Assembly: GCA_025267735.1 (NCBI GenBank)
Contig: CM046299.1
Location: 11,988,232-12,052,231, forward strand
Direction of reading: 5' to 3'
DNA: 64,000 nt
Origin: Mactra quadrangularis
Lineage: Eukaryota > Mollusca > Bivalvia > Venerida > Mactridae
Shown here: in pieces, positions 34,323-46,827 of the stretch
Numbering within the stretch: the stretch's first letter is position 1
Layout of the letters: each line of letters opens with the position of its first letter
Translations under genes and position numbers: made by a program
Notes under the pieces: model-generated
Databases searched by the model: none
Told to the model about the DNA's origin: nothing
Seen by the model: only the letters and a program-made list of their open reading frames with translations

Positions 34323-34360
34323 CGACGCCGTTTGTCTTTTTTAAAGACATTTCTTGTTTC
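34323..34360 (+). mobile_element. HINE-like 3' terminus, hairpin variant
   Basis: CGACGCCGTTTGTC, a hairpin (GTC, T/A run, GAC) and ATTTCTTGTTT have the same architecture as the long family's end, with a different stem sequence. Confidence 0.5.
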
Positions 34361-34364
34361 ACAT

Positions 34365-34990
34365 ACCACAAGATTTTTTATGATTGGCCTTTATGTGAAA
34401 AGAACGGCATGACATTGTTTAGAGTAGTTTCCCCTTTGTATGCAAGATCGCCTCGGAACTATTTCTTCATTAATCAGTACATGAGCATATAAACTGTCTC
34501 CCTATGATAAAATTAAAAGTTTTTGTAAATTTTCTAGTATTTTGGACATGTTTTTATGGTAGTTTGTTTTTAATTATTAAAAATCATTTAGAGTAAATTC
34601 TCTTTTGATTTTAGATAATAAGCAGTGGTATGGTATTTACTTTTATAAGACATATACGTAAAGTTGAGTAAATTCTGACTAAAATATTATTTTTATTATT
34701 TTTTTGTATCAACATGTCTACAGTAAGTTCATTAAACACGCCATCAAATTACGTAAGAAAGAATTATGACAACGGTGTTGAACCATTTATTTTGGGACAT
34801 CTCAATGGAAACCCGAAGATGCAATGTGGTCAATGATAAATAATCTTCTGAATTATTTACTAAATTTCTGTGAAATGCAATATCCAAATGTGTAGCCTCT
34901 TAAAATAAAGTCTTTATTATTATTATTATATTCAATTGCGCGTGATGCAGATATTACGTTTATTCACATTGACATATCATGCTTGTCTCC
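34365..34990. other. Mostly unassigned; LINE-like 3' end
   Basis: At 34885-34932 AAAATAAAGTCTTTA is followed by (TTA)n, the usual 3' end form of several LINE groups, but no coding sequence precedes it. The rest is unassigned. Confidence 0.4.
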
Positions 34991-34994
34991 TAAT

Positions 34995-35031
34995 TCTACG
35001 CCGTTTGTCTTTTTTAACGACAGTTCTTGTT
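34995..35031 (+). mobile_element. HINE-like 3' terminus, second variant copy
   Basis: CTACGCCGTTTGTC, a T run, then ACGACAGTTCTTGTT repeats the variant end at 34323 some 670 bp upstream. Confidence 0.45.
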
Positions 35032-35289
35032 ATTATTTACTTTTTTGCTGCCAAGGTAACTTCTACCATTTAGACATGAAGGAAAATGGAAAAAATGACC
35101 ACTGCCTTCTCTCAGAAATATTCTCGTTTCCGTATTCTAAAAACAGCTTAACTTATTCTTATTTTTGTAAAATTAAATATGTTTTGAACATTTTTTCTAA
35201 CTAATTCCATTCCCATGGTAACAACACTATTTACTTAATGATCGAGAAACATTATAAACATAAGCTTGATATCTCTGACTATCAATGCA

Positions 35290-35510
35290 CAAACTTTCAT
35301 CAAGCATACTTTCGTAGAGCTTGGCTGTAAATAATTTCTAAAACCATGATACCTACCACCAATGATTATAAGTCATTTAGAACATTTGTCAGTCACTGAC
35401 GGAGGTATGCACCTATTAAATGGTTTCTACGAACAGTTAGTAGGTTGACTGACCGCCGTGTTATGATCTTTATACCATGTGTTGCTAAGGTATTGAACCC
35501 AACCAAAAAT
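35290..35510 (+). mobile_element. tRNA-SINE family 1, headless
   Basis: GCATACTTTCGTAGAGCTTG, GTCAGTCACTGACGGAGG, GTAGGTTGACTGACCGCCGT and a tail near GTATTGAACCCAACC match body and tail. The tRNA part is missing and the AAATCCAGAG block is lost. Confidence 0.65.
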
Positions 35511-35514
35511 ATGA

Positions 35515-35952
35515 TGATTTCTGTTTTAAACCACAATTTTGATCCAAAGAAGACAATTAAATAATTTGCAATATATATATACTCGTTGCTACCTATTCAC
35601 ATACCGATCAAGCATGGTAACTCTTTTGAACCGTGGTTCCAAATTTGAGCCGAGAGGCAGAATCAAGGATAGTTGGACGGACAGAAGATAAGCTATTCTC
35701 CCCGCCAAATTGAACATCAATACGGGGCTTAAACAATCTGTAACAAAATAATGTAAATTTGTCTTTGGCTTAAAGACGCTGAATGTTTGTACCAAGGCTG
35801 GTATCAGTCAAAAGCGCGACTCTCGCACCAGGGTTGAATGTTAACAGTCAAGTGTGTAAGTTTTCTTTTGTAAATTTCCATTTGCTCTCAGTCTATGTTG
35901 GTTGCCTAAACAGTAAAGTTAACTTATGTATCTAAAATCTTATTTTTGTATT
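35515..35952. other. Unassigned sequence
   Basis: No recognisable features. The 68-codon minus frame is not supported. Confidence 0.4.
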
Positions 35953-36258
35953 CATGGGCGGATCCAGCGGGGGTTCAGGAGGGTCCGGACCCCCCCCCCG
36001 AATTTGGAAAATGTACATGTCTATAAGTGTATTTCTTGCTTTTAATTCATTTTTAAGTAGCTTGAAGCAATTTTTCTCTGTGCTTAACATAGATTTAATG
36101 GTTATGTAGTTTTTATTATCAATATGTTGCATTTTTTTCTCTGCAAAATGTGTATAATGTGGTTGTGGTTCGAGAATCGGACCCCCTCCCAGAAAAGTCC
36201 GGAACCTCCTAGAAAAGTTCAGACCTCCCTCCAAAAAACTTCTGAATGCGCCCCTTGT
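35953..36258. mobile_element. GGCGGATCCAG-type MITE, copy 1
   Basis: The left end GGGCGGATCCAGCGGGGGTT is followed by C-rich blocks, and the right end carries repeated AGAAAAGTCCGGA-like blocks and ends TGCGCCCC. The copy at 51318-51622 has the same order in the other orientation, sharing AAATGTACATGTC, AGCAATTTTTCTC, GTGTATAATGTGGTTGTGG and the homopolymer runs. It is noncoding. Confidence 0.65.
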
Positions 36259-36259
36259 A

Positions 36260-38105
36260 TTTGTTTAGACATTAGATATATTTTATTGTACATCATATAC
36301 AACAACATGTATGTTATTTTGATGTTGGAACTCTCTGATGTTAAACAAATCTTTAAGTACAACTCTGTTGATTTAATTTCAAGTGCAATGTTGCATAATT
36401 TATTAAATATCAAAATTGAATTTGACGCAAAGAAGCGTTATTTTGAGAACATTATCAAATATTTCTGACAAATGATACAATGATCTCAGTTGTCATTCAA
36501 AGTTATTACATCTTTAAATCAAATCTAATTATGAATACATCATAAAAACATATTTTTCAAGTCATATCACAGCAAGGGTTTTGGATGTCACATTATAATA
36601 ACTGGCATTACGTTAAGGAGAACCGTTCGTAAAACAGCGTGACACTTTTTAATTGTGTTGTAATTGTTCGCTTGAAAGTAATAAACTGTCATCAAATTTG
36701 AATTTATGGTCTAAAGATATTAATGATCACACTGCTGTGGTTATAAAACTTGCATTAATTGGGAAAAGTCAACCAATTATTTCTGAACTCGCATCATTTG
36801 TTCCCTGGATGAATTTTCTAGTATGGCGTTTTAACTGAATTGTTATAGCAAACCAAAACCAACAAAAAGGAGCATGAAGACATACCAAGAATAGCAAAAG
36901 AACAAAAACAGACCTCACACAAAGCCAAAAAAGCACGGAGGAAGATACTAATAAAGCTTTCGCCACAAACAATAGCGGTCTACCAAGCTTAATATTCATT
37001 AGGCAGGTTCTAGGGTGCAACATACAACAATTTATGTTTTTAAGTTATATTTTTACTAACCAGGTGTTATGAAATCATAAGTAACTTAGCATTTCATTTT
37101 TCATTTTTTTATTAGCTTACCACTGACAGCTTTTTGCTGTCAATCGCTTGCAAATAGCCAATGTTTATAAACATTTATAACAGTTTATTACCCTCTATTT
37201 ACATTATTCCAATACACATATAAGTTTCAATTACAATGACAATTTGGTTGGGCTACAAGTTCTCAAATTTAGTCTCAGTCCTCCCCCATCAACGTCTTGT
37301 ACATATAAAAGCATAATTTGACAATATGAAAACAAGATATGAATTTGGTAAGAAAAACAATTAGTGAAAGTATCTTATCAAAAACATATTTAACTAATAA
37401 AAGTCATGTACAATTTTCGATTTTCAAAGACTTTCTTGGATTGAATATTTCATGTTAGTGACGACACCATTCTTTGTTTACATCACGAAACATTGTAAAA
37501 CGATATTGTGACAGGACCATGGTAATAAAAATCATGTGAAACTAATTACCGCATCAAAAACTTGACGAAAGCACAATCAAATGTCTCAGATAACATGAGA
37601 AAGAGTACATAAAGGAATAACTTGTCACAACTAGCCAGTTAAAGCGTTCCCAAAGGGACATGCAATTTCATTAGGTTTCAGAATCGAGAGATGTGAGTCA
37701 AATACAATTATGCAAATCTTTGAAAATAGGAGTATTTAGATACTTCGTCTCTTTTTAAATACCACTATCAACATCCAGTGAGATATCATACCACGATCAT
37801 TATTCTCAAGTGAGAGTTTATTGGTTCAATTTTTTTACTTTATAAAACGCAGCAACAGCTCTGCTAATTCAATTTTTGGTGTAAATCAAATTTTTACAAA
37901 TAGCGATGAAACTTAGACACAATACACACGATGCACACATAATGGCAGGTTTTAAGTCGGTTTTTTTGTTCAAACGTGGGTTCTTATTTTAATTCTTATT
38001 TAAATGTTCGTACAAATGCAATGGCATTCAGTAAAATGATCATTGTTTTAGTTATTAAGAATATTAGAAACATCAACAGTAAAAACAGAGACTTCCCGCA
38101 CTGTC
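36260..38105. other. Unassigned; one short perfect hairpin
   Basis: TGACAGC, five T and GCTGTCA form a perfect 7-bp stem at 37124-37142. About 36845-36965 is rich in A and C (CAAACCAAAACCAACAAAAAGG) and may be a remnant of repeat family D. No gene is supported. Confidence 0.4.
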
Positions 38106-38109
38106 ATAA

Positions 38110-38490
38110 AGCAAGAAGGGAGATATGTTTTAGATTTTTAATTATAAAGAGGACACCACGAATAAATAAATAATGATCATGAGACCTTACAGGAGTTCCT
38201 ACCTTGGAACCGACAGAGGGAAGTAATTGCTTCTGGTAGTTAAAGCCATGTTTCAGGATGTACTAACGACACACTCGTCTCAACAGGTATATAACGAAGC
38301 AGCTAATAGAAATAGTTTTGGTAAAAAATCTTACTCCTCAGATGAACCAGGTTACAAGCAAACTCATTAACATATTAAATGAACAGCAAGCAGAATCGCC
38401 AAGGTAAAAAGTAAAGTACTCAATTAGCTTACAGAGATCAGAGCACATGAAGTGAAAGTAACAAGAACATGATGACTGGAATGAAACTTT
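38110..38490. repeat. Dispersed repeat family D
   Basis: GGACACCACGAATAAATAA, TTGGAACCGACAGAGG, CCAAGGTAAAAAGTAAA and GAGCACATGAAGTGAAAGT align in order with 12180-12770 and 18900-19500. It is diverged and noncoding. Confidence 0.5.
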
Positions 38491-38769
38491 TGAAAAATAA
38501 CTTTTGTTTTTCATTGGATGGCGCTGCGTCAACGGGCAGTAAGGTTGACAACCTGGCTTGATTCCAGTAGTTGTGGATATAAATAATTTTTGTTAGCATT
38601 AATATGTAAGTATAAAAGTTATTCCTTACAAACTTTTTCTGAAATCATTATTATCAAAATGTTTCAGTTGTATAAAATATTTGCTTCGGATTAAAAGTAC
38701 ATTTTTTCGAGTGATGACTTCATTTCAAATTTCGCCAAAGTATAAATTTTAAAGTAGTATTTTATGCTT

Positions 38770-39290
38770 TCTTACATTAAGTCGATGTTTTGTTTCACAC
38801 CTGTTTTTATCTAACTGACGTATTTGCTATTCATGAAGGTGTATTAAAAGTTGAAGACATGTTTTTAAAAAGCTTGCATTCTTTAATCGTCTTGGCGTTA
38901 AGAGAATTGTTTTAAATCTATCATCAGTAATATACAGGAATAAACAGATATAAAGAATTACACATGAAAGTCCCTCGACGCAATGTTATACCGTGTAAAG
39001 CTGTTTAACTTCTTTCAAAAAAGAAAATGTTCCACGAATTAAAAACCCACGTTCGTATAAATTCATACAGATTAATCTTGCAAAACTGCTGATGTGTCCA
39101 ATGGCAGACAAATCTACATTTAAACTTGATCTGTTTACGAAATGAGTCTAAAAACAATACTAAGCTATATTTAAGACTGAATAATTTAAAGTCATTAAGC
39201 TATTACCTTTCGGTCAATTCAGTTTAAAGCAAACCACAAAACGTGCTATGCTATCAGTTCTGCGGACATAAAGCAATGTATCATTAAACA
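38770..39290. repeat. Dispersed repeat family E, copy 1
   Basis: Aligns with 48120-48610 through GAAGACATGTTTTTAAAAAG, GGCGTTAAGAGAATT, TCCCTCGACGCAATGTTATA and GAAAATGTTCCACGAATTAA. The class is unknown; no terminal repeats or coding signal. Confidence 0.6.
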
Positions 39291-39294
39291 ATTT

Positions 39295-40700
39295 CATATA
39301 TGTGACAAAAATAGTTAAAACTAATCGTTTAATATTTTTCTGAATTTTTTAATGAATTGGCAGTACATGAAGTTGTATTAAGAAAATCAATTTAATACTT
39401 TTATACAAATTGAGCCAAAGATTGTGAAAAATATAGACAATGTCACGAAATTGCACAAAATCACCTGTACTTTTACTAATAGGGTTGGTTGAATGACAAT
39501 TCGCACTTACATTGTCATTATCAGATTTTAGTTTTTTAACAAGCAGACAAAAATAAGTTACAACATATGTTCAGTAAATTGTGAACAAGTTTGAAATTTC
39601 TTCTGAAATCCACAATCTTTCGGTGGGTGTAAAAATATTACTTCAATCTTGTATGCTAAGAATTTAGGGGTAAATACTAATAATGATTCAATATACTTAG
39701 AATTTAGGGGTAGAAATAGACATTGATCACGATGAGCATAAGTTGTAAATGTATAACGATAGTTAAAATGTCAAAAGTGGTATGTCAATGCTATATGAAT
39801 AGTCAATGACATTGAACTGTAATTTCAATTTTCTACATTATTTTTCACCTTCATTTATTTTCAACGTTCAGAAGGACAGATTAGATCGACAGCGTACCAA
39901 ACGATCGTTCCTTTGAATTAATTCTTCAGCAAATGCTATCTTTTTCAAATGAAATATCAATGTCGGAGCTTGGTTCAAATATACGTTACTATCAGTAGTT
40001 TATTCTTGAAGACAAAATAAAGCAGTATTTCGTTAAGTCATGGAGATTGATTATCATAAGTTAAGGATTCATTCAGATAATATTTCTCGCTGATCGTCAA
40101 TCACAAAATATTAGAAGAATCTAGAAAAAGATATATCAATATATAGTGATTCCAGTCATCGTGTTCTTAATGATTTGCTTATGTCTCTGAAAGGCCATTG
40201 GGTACTTACCTTTTGGCTTGGCATCAGATATTGTCTAAATTTTATACAAACTTTTTTGCATGTATTTTTAATATCTGGCATCATGGTATTCAAAACATTT
40301 CCCGTCGGAAAAAGGTAAATTCTGCAATAAATCAATTTTCTTAAATCGTCAGCATGGAATTCCAAGGGGTTTTCAAAAATCCCTTCATGTGATATTTTTA
40401 CTCTTTATAGAATAAAATATATTTTCTTAAACTTTTTATACAATTTATGAGTACTGGCTTACTTGGTAATTAAGGTCTCCGGACTATCTTACCAGCTGTA
40501 ATTACTTTTAAACGTTTTCGTATTCTTTTTTATTGGAAGACGAGAAATTATCTAATCTTTCAAAAACATACATCATAGCCAAGTGTTTTGAAGGGCACGA
40601 CTCTAATTATTGGAACTAGATTGCAGGCATGATATATTAAGGTAATCTCAAGTATTTTACTTCATTAAACAAATATAAAACTTTTTAAAACGTAAATCGT
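39295..40700. other. Unassigned sequence
   Basis: A short direct repeat, TTAGAATTTAGGGGTA-like, occurs at about 39660 and 39700. Nothing else is recognised. Confidence 0.45.
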
Positions 40701-40701
40701 T

Positions 40702-41368
40702 CTTTTTCGGCGCAGCTGTCTAAGCCAACTTTTGAACTATATTTTAACCAAATTACAATTTGCTCTACCATAGCTGTTTGTCCAATGAAAATCCTTTACG
40801 GTATAAAGAAATGGATGAAACACATGACACCATTGGCTATTTGTGATAAACTGGTGCGTAGCACGTACAGTAGCTGCTGACTATTTACTCTGTGTATAAT
40901 GAGTGACTCACTATGTTAATTGATCACATATTCGTCATAGTACGCCCCTTGCGGTATAACTAAACTGCGAATATGACTCAGCGCACACTCGGAATGAGTT
41001 TTCATTTTGTCACAACTATGTAGGCCGCCATTGAGCATTTTTATCAAATTGTTTTAAGTTCGCCAGAAAAGTAACATAAATCGTTTGGTCATTCTGGAAA
41101 GAAGTGATTTTGAATCGAAAATCCATGGCATTGTTATTAAAGATGTTTTTAATTTCAGAATCGGACAGATTTTCCAAATTGACAAATCAGCGAAGTGGCA
41201 ATATATTCGGTAAAAATTGTCAGTTGATGCTGAATTGCAATTTCGGACAAACTACATTTGACCTATAGTTATTACATGTACGCCGTGAATGACCAACATT
41301 ATACTTCAAACCGTTGAAAATGAACCCAGCAGAGCGCCGAATATCTTTTTTAAAGATATTTCTTGTTT
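40702..41368 (+). mobile_element. HINE-like element, copy 3 (full length)
   Basis: It starts TTTTTCGGCGCAGCTGTCTA and ends GAGCGCCGAATATC, T/A run, GATATTTCTTGTTT. At 667 bp it agrees with copy 1 along its whole length, with a few indels. The 3' stem ATATC/GATAT is perfect here. Confidence 0.8.
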
Positions 41369-41700
41369 CACTTTGTTCTAATTTGGAAAATAATATTAAA
41401 AACAGACGTTCATTTGAAAAATACTGAAATACATTCAGGCGTCATTCATGATTTAAGACAGCGTCATTTATTCTTTTAGATAGTGTCAATTTGGCGTTGT
41501 ATGTTCATTACGATGAAAATGCAAGATTTTTTTTATTCTCATCGAATAACATCACATTTAACTGGAACGCATGAAAGAATGACAACAAAGAAACGATTTA
41601 TAAAAGTATACATTAGTATTAGCTATGATAACCTCCCTCTTGCCTTATGTGTTACAGTATCTTCTGTGTAAATATTAATTATCTCTGAGAAATAGTCATA

Positions 41701-42930
41701 GACCTTGAGCCAGTATATGACATTGCTCCCCCCCCAGGGGGAATTTTCAAGGGTATGATTTTCTTAACCCATATGGTGGTAGGCATTCACTGATGAAAGT
41801 TTGCAAAGTTCTGTTGGGGCTTTACAGAGTTATGGGACTTTGAAATATCACCCATTCTCATTTTCTGGTCAAATCCATAACAGACCTTGAGCCAGTATAT
41901 ACCCACACGGGGAATTTTCAAGGGTATGATTTTCTTAACCCATATAGTGGTAGGCATTCACTGATTAAAGTTTACAAAGATCTGTTGGGGCTTTACAGAG
42001 TTATGGGACTTTGAAATATCGCCCATTCTCATTTTCCAGTCAAATTCATCATATCTTTGAGCCAGTATATGACATTGCTCCCCACATGGGGAATCTTCAA
42101 GGATATGATTTTCTTAACCAATGTAGTGGTAGGCATTCACTGATAAAAGTTAACAAAGTTCTGTTGGGGCAATACAGAGTTATGGGACTTTGAATTATCG
42201 CTCATTCTCATTTTCCAGTCAAATCCATAATAGACCATGAGCCAGTATATGACATTGCTCCCCACATGGGGAATTTTTAAGGTTATGATTTTCTTAACCC
42301 ATATAATGTTAGGCATTCACTGATTTAAGTTTACAAAGTTGTGTTGGGGCTTTACAGAGTTATGGGACTTTGAAATATCACCCATTCTCATTTTCTGGTC
42401 AAATCTTTAATAGACCTTGATCCAGTATATAACATTGCTCCCCACATGGGGAATTTTCAAATGTATGATTTGCTTAACCCATTTAGTGGTAGGCATTCAT
42501 TGATAAAAGTTTATAAAGTTCTGTTCAGGCCTTACAGAGTTATGTGACGTTGAAATATCGCCCATTCTCATTTTTGGTTTAAACCATAAGTGCTTTTAAA
42601 GCAAGTTTAAAACATTGCTCCTTCCTGGGAGTAATTATCTATGGTATATTTTTTGAACCCACATGAAAGTAACAGTTGACTGATAAAAAGTTTGCAAAGT
42701 TCTGTTTGGGCTTTACAGAGTTATGGGACTTTGAAATATCGCTCATTCTCGTTTTCCGGTAAAAACCATAAGTGCTTTTAAAGCCAGTATATGACATCGC
42801 TCCTCCTGGAAGTAATTATCTATGGTATGATTATTAAACCCACATGGTAGTTGCAATTCACTTATAAAAGTTTGCAAAGTTTTGTAGGGGCTTTACAGAG
42901 TTCTGGGACATTGAACTTCATGACCCCCTA
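41701..42930. repeat. ~180-bp tandem repeat, seven units
   Basis: Units start with GAGCCAGTATATGACATTGC at about 41707, 41889, 42059, 42239, 42419, 42599 and 42781. Each contains TTTACAGAGTTATGGGACTT. Spacing is 170-182 bp. The last two units are the most diverged. Confidence 0.9.
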
Positions 42931-43540
42931 TGGCCATTTTCTATGCCAAAATGTTCTTATTACTGTCCTCCGGTATTCTATTTCGACGCATCTTAATTAT
43001 GAAGCCATTTTGTTTTTGACAACGATTTGGATTTTGGGTTACCCTGTAACGTCATTCCTGTGCATTTCCGATAGTAAGCAGTGTGGAGATTTCTTAACAC
43101 CAATATGTGAGGAGGCAGGGATTTTGAGGGACTCTTTTCATACCTCTTTTCAACACAAAAAAATGGTGCTTTTTCCTATTACGTTCTTAGTTTAGTTTTG
43201 AACATGCCATTTTTTCTAAAACAATAAATATAACAGACAGATTGGCGTCCCTTATTTCTTGCTATTTCAAGAGAGTCACTTGACAGGTAGAGTACTTTCG
43301 TTTTGGCAAGACTAAACATAGAAACAAATCAAATGCATCGTTTTTCTGTTCTCTTATGTCAGCCATATAGGAAATCTCCACTTTACATATTTTTATTTCT
43401 TGATTTTAATGATAACTTTCAGTTATTAATAAAAGTTTTACAAGATGGACAAATGAATAAAGTATTTACAGGAAGGGTCATTCGTTAGTCAGACTAAATA
43501 AATTTTACACATATTTGAATAAAAGCACCTATTTTCTATG

Positions 43541-45600
43541 GTAACGTATGTTTCTATAGGGACCACACTAATAAAACTTTATTTTTTTTCGTCGGTATTT
43601 GTATGCTTGTCTATGATTTAAGCACTTTTGGAAGGCAAAGGGTTGATACTGGAAATACATATACCACAAAATGATAAATTCAGAACGCCCCTTCGCTCAA
43701 ATATGACTTAAATTTTAGATCAACTTAAGGAAAATTACAGAAATACATTTATTAACCTTGAAACAATGACTTTCAAACTTGGAAAAATCAAAAGAAACTT
43801 AAGTACCATAGCCGTGAACAGTCAAAATCAATGAACACATTTTAAAAGTTTAAATACTTAACTCACCGAAAAGTTCATAATTATGAATGCCTAAAGAAAG
43901 AAATAGGTAGTAACGTATGTTACAACACTGTTTAAACTATCACATCCCAATTTTATCTGTCACACCCAGTAAAACAGTTTAAATAATTTAATGGTAGCAC
44001 AAACTATTTTCTATGTACTATGTCATATCTAAATACTGTTAATTACATCAATAAGGATTGCCTTCAAAATTAAGGGAAACATGTTAAAATTAAGAGTTTA
44101 AAAGGTTACGAATTAGTCTCAGAAAAGCATAACAGATCAATTGTGTTCAAAGTTCATGTAGTAATTCACTTTGAAGTAAAAATCAAAACGTTCTCCTAGA
44201 TATTCCATTAGGTACTGGCACACTTATTTCATATAAAAAGACATTTGTAACCCAAAATTACATCCTCAAGGGTTTGCCATTGGATAAGGGATCGGCGTTG
44301 TTGCATGAACGATGTGTTTGCTTCCTTATCATTATCAATTTGTTGTACCATGCTTATGTACCATGTTCCCTTAAATATTTCTGCAACAAAATCTTCCGCG
44401 ATGTATTATAGTTCATCTGCGACAAAAAATAAATTCCGACATAAATTGTGCTGTTTTTGTTGTAAGGAATTACAACAACCTGTGGTTACGTGTGTTTATA
44501 AAAGTCCAACTACATTATTTCGCTGCTGTTAAATTCAACAGACATTTTGTGTTCCTTTGCACTCAAAGACATGGTATAAAAGAAACATTCAGAACTTAAA
44601 CGTTTCAAGTTTCCAAAAAAGCGAAACATTGTGAAACAAGCAAACAAACAAGCATCAACTATGATACATTTCATATGAAACATACCTTACCAAATGTAAC
44701 GTATGTTTCAATTCATAAAACCATGTTGGTTACATTTGAGATTTGGTTACATCTAGTAAGAATTGAAGTAACAAATAAATTGCAAAAATATCGATTTGAG
44801 TATTGCTATGAAGGATTCTATGCTTATATTGCATGCAATGGTTAAAAAATCTTCATAGTTTAATTTATCAAAGCCATTGAGATGCACACAGTTTCATGTC
44901 TTTTTAGTCTGGTTGAAGATGTCATATATTTTTCAATGAGATAATAACGACTTTATTCATTGTGGATAACATTTTTGGTGTAAACCAATTTTCAATATGT
45001 CATCGTTTAACCCTTCTCCGCATTGTAAGATCGGTATATCATTTAAACGGTAACGTATGTTACATCACGTATGTTACATTTGATACTTTAGACAGCATTA
45101 TCTCTAGACGATCCTGAGGAATGGCAAAAGTAGTAATCATAAAATGAAGAGTTCATTAGAGAGACTAATTAGTAAACGTGAATTCAACTAAGATATTTAA
45201 CATTAGTTGAAAAACCATGGTCACGTATGTTTCATGTTTAAATGTCTACCCGAAAATTTTGCTAAAATGTGAAATTTAATGAAATGTCATTGAATACTTA
45301 ATGACAATCGTTTTTATTTCATATATATTCATATCTGATCTTACGTTTTAAAATATTTTACAAGTATGATATCTTTTCCAATTTGAAAAAAATGGATTTT
45401 TTATGGTTATGTATGTTTCAACACTCTTGGCGACAAAGTTTAAGAGCTGTGTGTAAGTTAATATTTCTGAGGAACAAGATAAAAATCGTATTCTTACATA
45501 CAACAACATTGTATATATTAAAAAGCAAGTGTATTATGACTACTTTATGTGACTATGTTTCATAGTCTGCGCGCAAAGGCACAGTAACGTATGTTACATT
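43541..45600. repeat. Recurring GTAACGTATGTTAC motif
   Basis: The imperfect palindrome (or its TTTC-ending variant) appears at about 43541, 43910, 44696, 45050, 45067, 45219, 45401 and 45583. The last three are 182 bp apart, close to the unit length of the adjacent tandem array, but the sequence between motifs is not clearly repeated. Whether this is a binding-site cluster or the ghost of an array is open. Confidence 0.55.
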
Positions 45601-45929
45601 TTAAGGTACTTATGAGCTCAGTATCAACAGCAATTTCCTTTATAAAACACAAAAGACACATTTTCTTTTTAATTGACAAACAATATCAAGAGAACTTGGT
45701 GTTGCAAACATGATTTAATGGTTTTTGCGAAAATAAATCGATAAAAATGGAACAAAAATTGCTATTTACCTATACAATTAAAAGTTGATTTTCTCAGCAA
45801 TGCCCCACTGGAAACTTGCAAACTTTGTACTGTTGTACTCAGGACAGATAGGGGAATAAAAAAATATGGGTCTTGAAAATTCCCCCTGGGGGGGAGCAAA
45901 AGTGTATCTGGCTCACGGCCTATCATATT

Positions 45930-46693
45930 TAATTATATCAAACAAGATGACGATTACAGTAATGTTACCTTTGAGAGAAGTGATACTTTGTTAACAAGAG
46001 TATTAGCGTCTTTATCAAATCATTAATTTCATTTCTAGTACAAATATGGTACTTTATACCTAGTATGAAAATAGATAGAATTAGTTAATATTTACACCTG
46101 CGTTTATTTCTAACTTTTTTATGTTTTCCTCCTCCCTTGATCAATACCGTTATGATATCAAAATTATTGTATCAAATGTATAAACACTTCTTTTGTTTTT
46201 ATTCTTTGCTAAAAGATCTTTTATTTTATTATTTGATGAAAAATAGTTCAAAATATAAAAAAGTTATAATGTGGTAAATATATTAATGTGGCATCACTTG
46301 ACATTTCTACCAGATAAACCAATGTCAAATTGTAGCATAATCATGGAAACAAGTATTTGGATGCTAGGTGGAAGGAATATCAAGTTTTATTTCAGCACGT
46401 GTGTCTATAAAATGATATTTTATTCACTCGCTTATGGCTACTTCTATGTTATTAGATAGTCATTTCTTTCGTTTTGCTTTTTGCTTTTTCAAAGGTTATA
46501 GACACACCGTACAAAACCACTTGTGAAAATTGAGATAGAATAAGCCTTTCTTTAATATCTGCTGTCATTTTAGATTCTCCATCTGTTCACCTAAGATATT
46601 GCTTCAAGTATATTCAATGACACTCAATATATGTTGGAAGCTTTACAAGCTTTATATTGAAATAAGTCAACAACGCCATTTCATGTAAGCAGT
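45930..46693. other. Unassigned sequence
   Basis: AT-rich; nothing recognised. Confidence 0.45.
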
Positions 46694-46827
46694 TGGTATA
46701 ATAGATTTGTTTGTTTGTTTGTTTGGGTTTAACGGCGCACCAACACAAAAAGGTCATATCGCGCCGAATGCAATCAATGATACTATTAATTCAAACGATA
46801 TTAATGATGTAAAGCTGGTATAATAGA
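46694..46827 (-). mobile_element. Short retro-insertion with 12-bp target duplication
   Basis: TGGTATAATAGA occurs at both ends (46694-46705 and 46816-46827). The 110 bp between begins with (TTTG)n and GGGTTTAACGGCGCACCAAC, the inverse of a retroposon 3' end with a (CAAA)n tail, and is truncated at the other end. The same sequence is inserted at 57796-57965. Confidence 0.85.

Larger units (their letters stand above)
41695..45923. mobile_element. Large composite with inverted termini and internal tandem repeats
   Basis: The left end has GACCTTGAGCCAGTATATGA, a GCTCCCCCCC run and AGGGGGAATTTTCAAG. The right end (45871-45923) carries the inverse order: CTTGAAAATTCCCCCT, GGGGGGGAGC and TATCTGGCTCACGGCC. 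Between them are seven direct ~180-bp units and about 2.9 kb of low-complexity AT-rich DNA with a recurring motif. This looks like one element with inverted ends, or a satellite flanked by an inverted unit. No transposase and no certain target duplication are seen. Confidence 0.5.
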
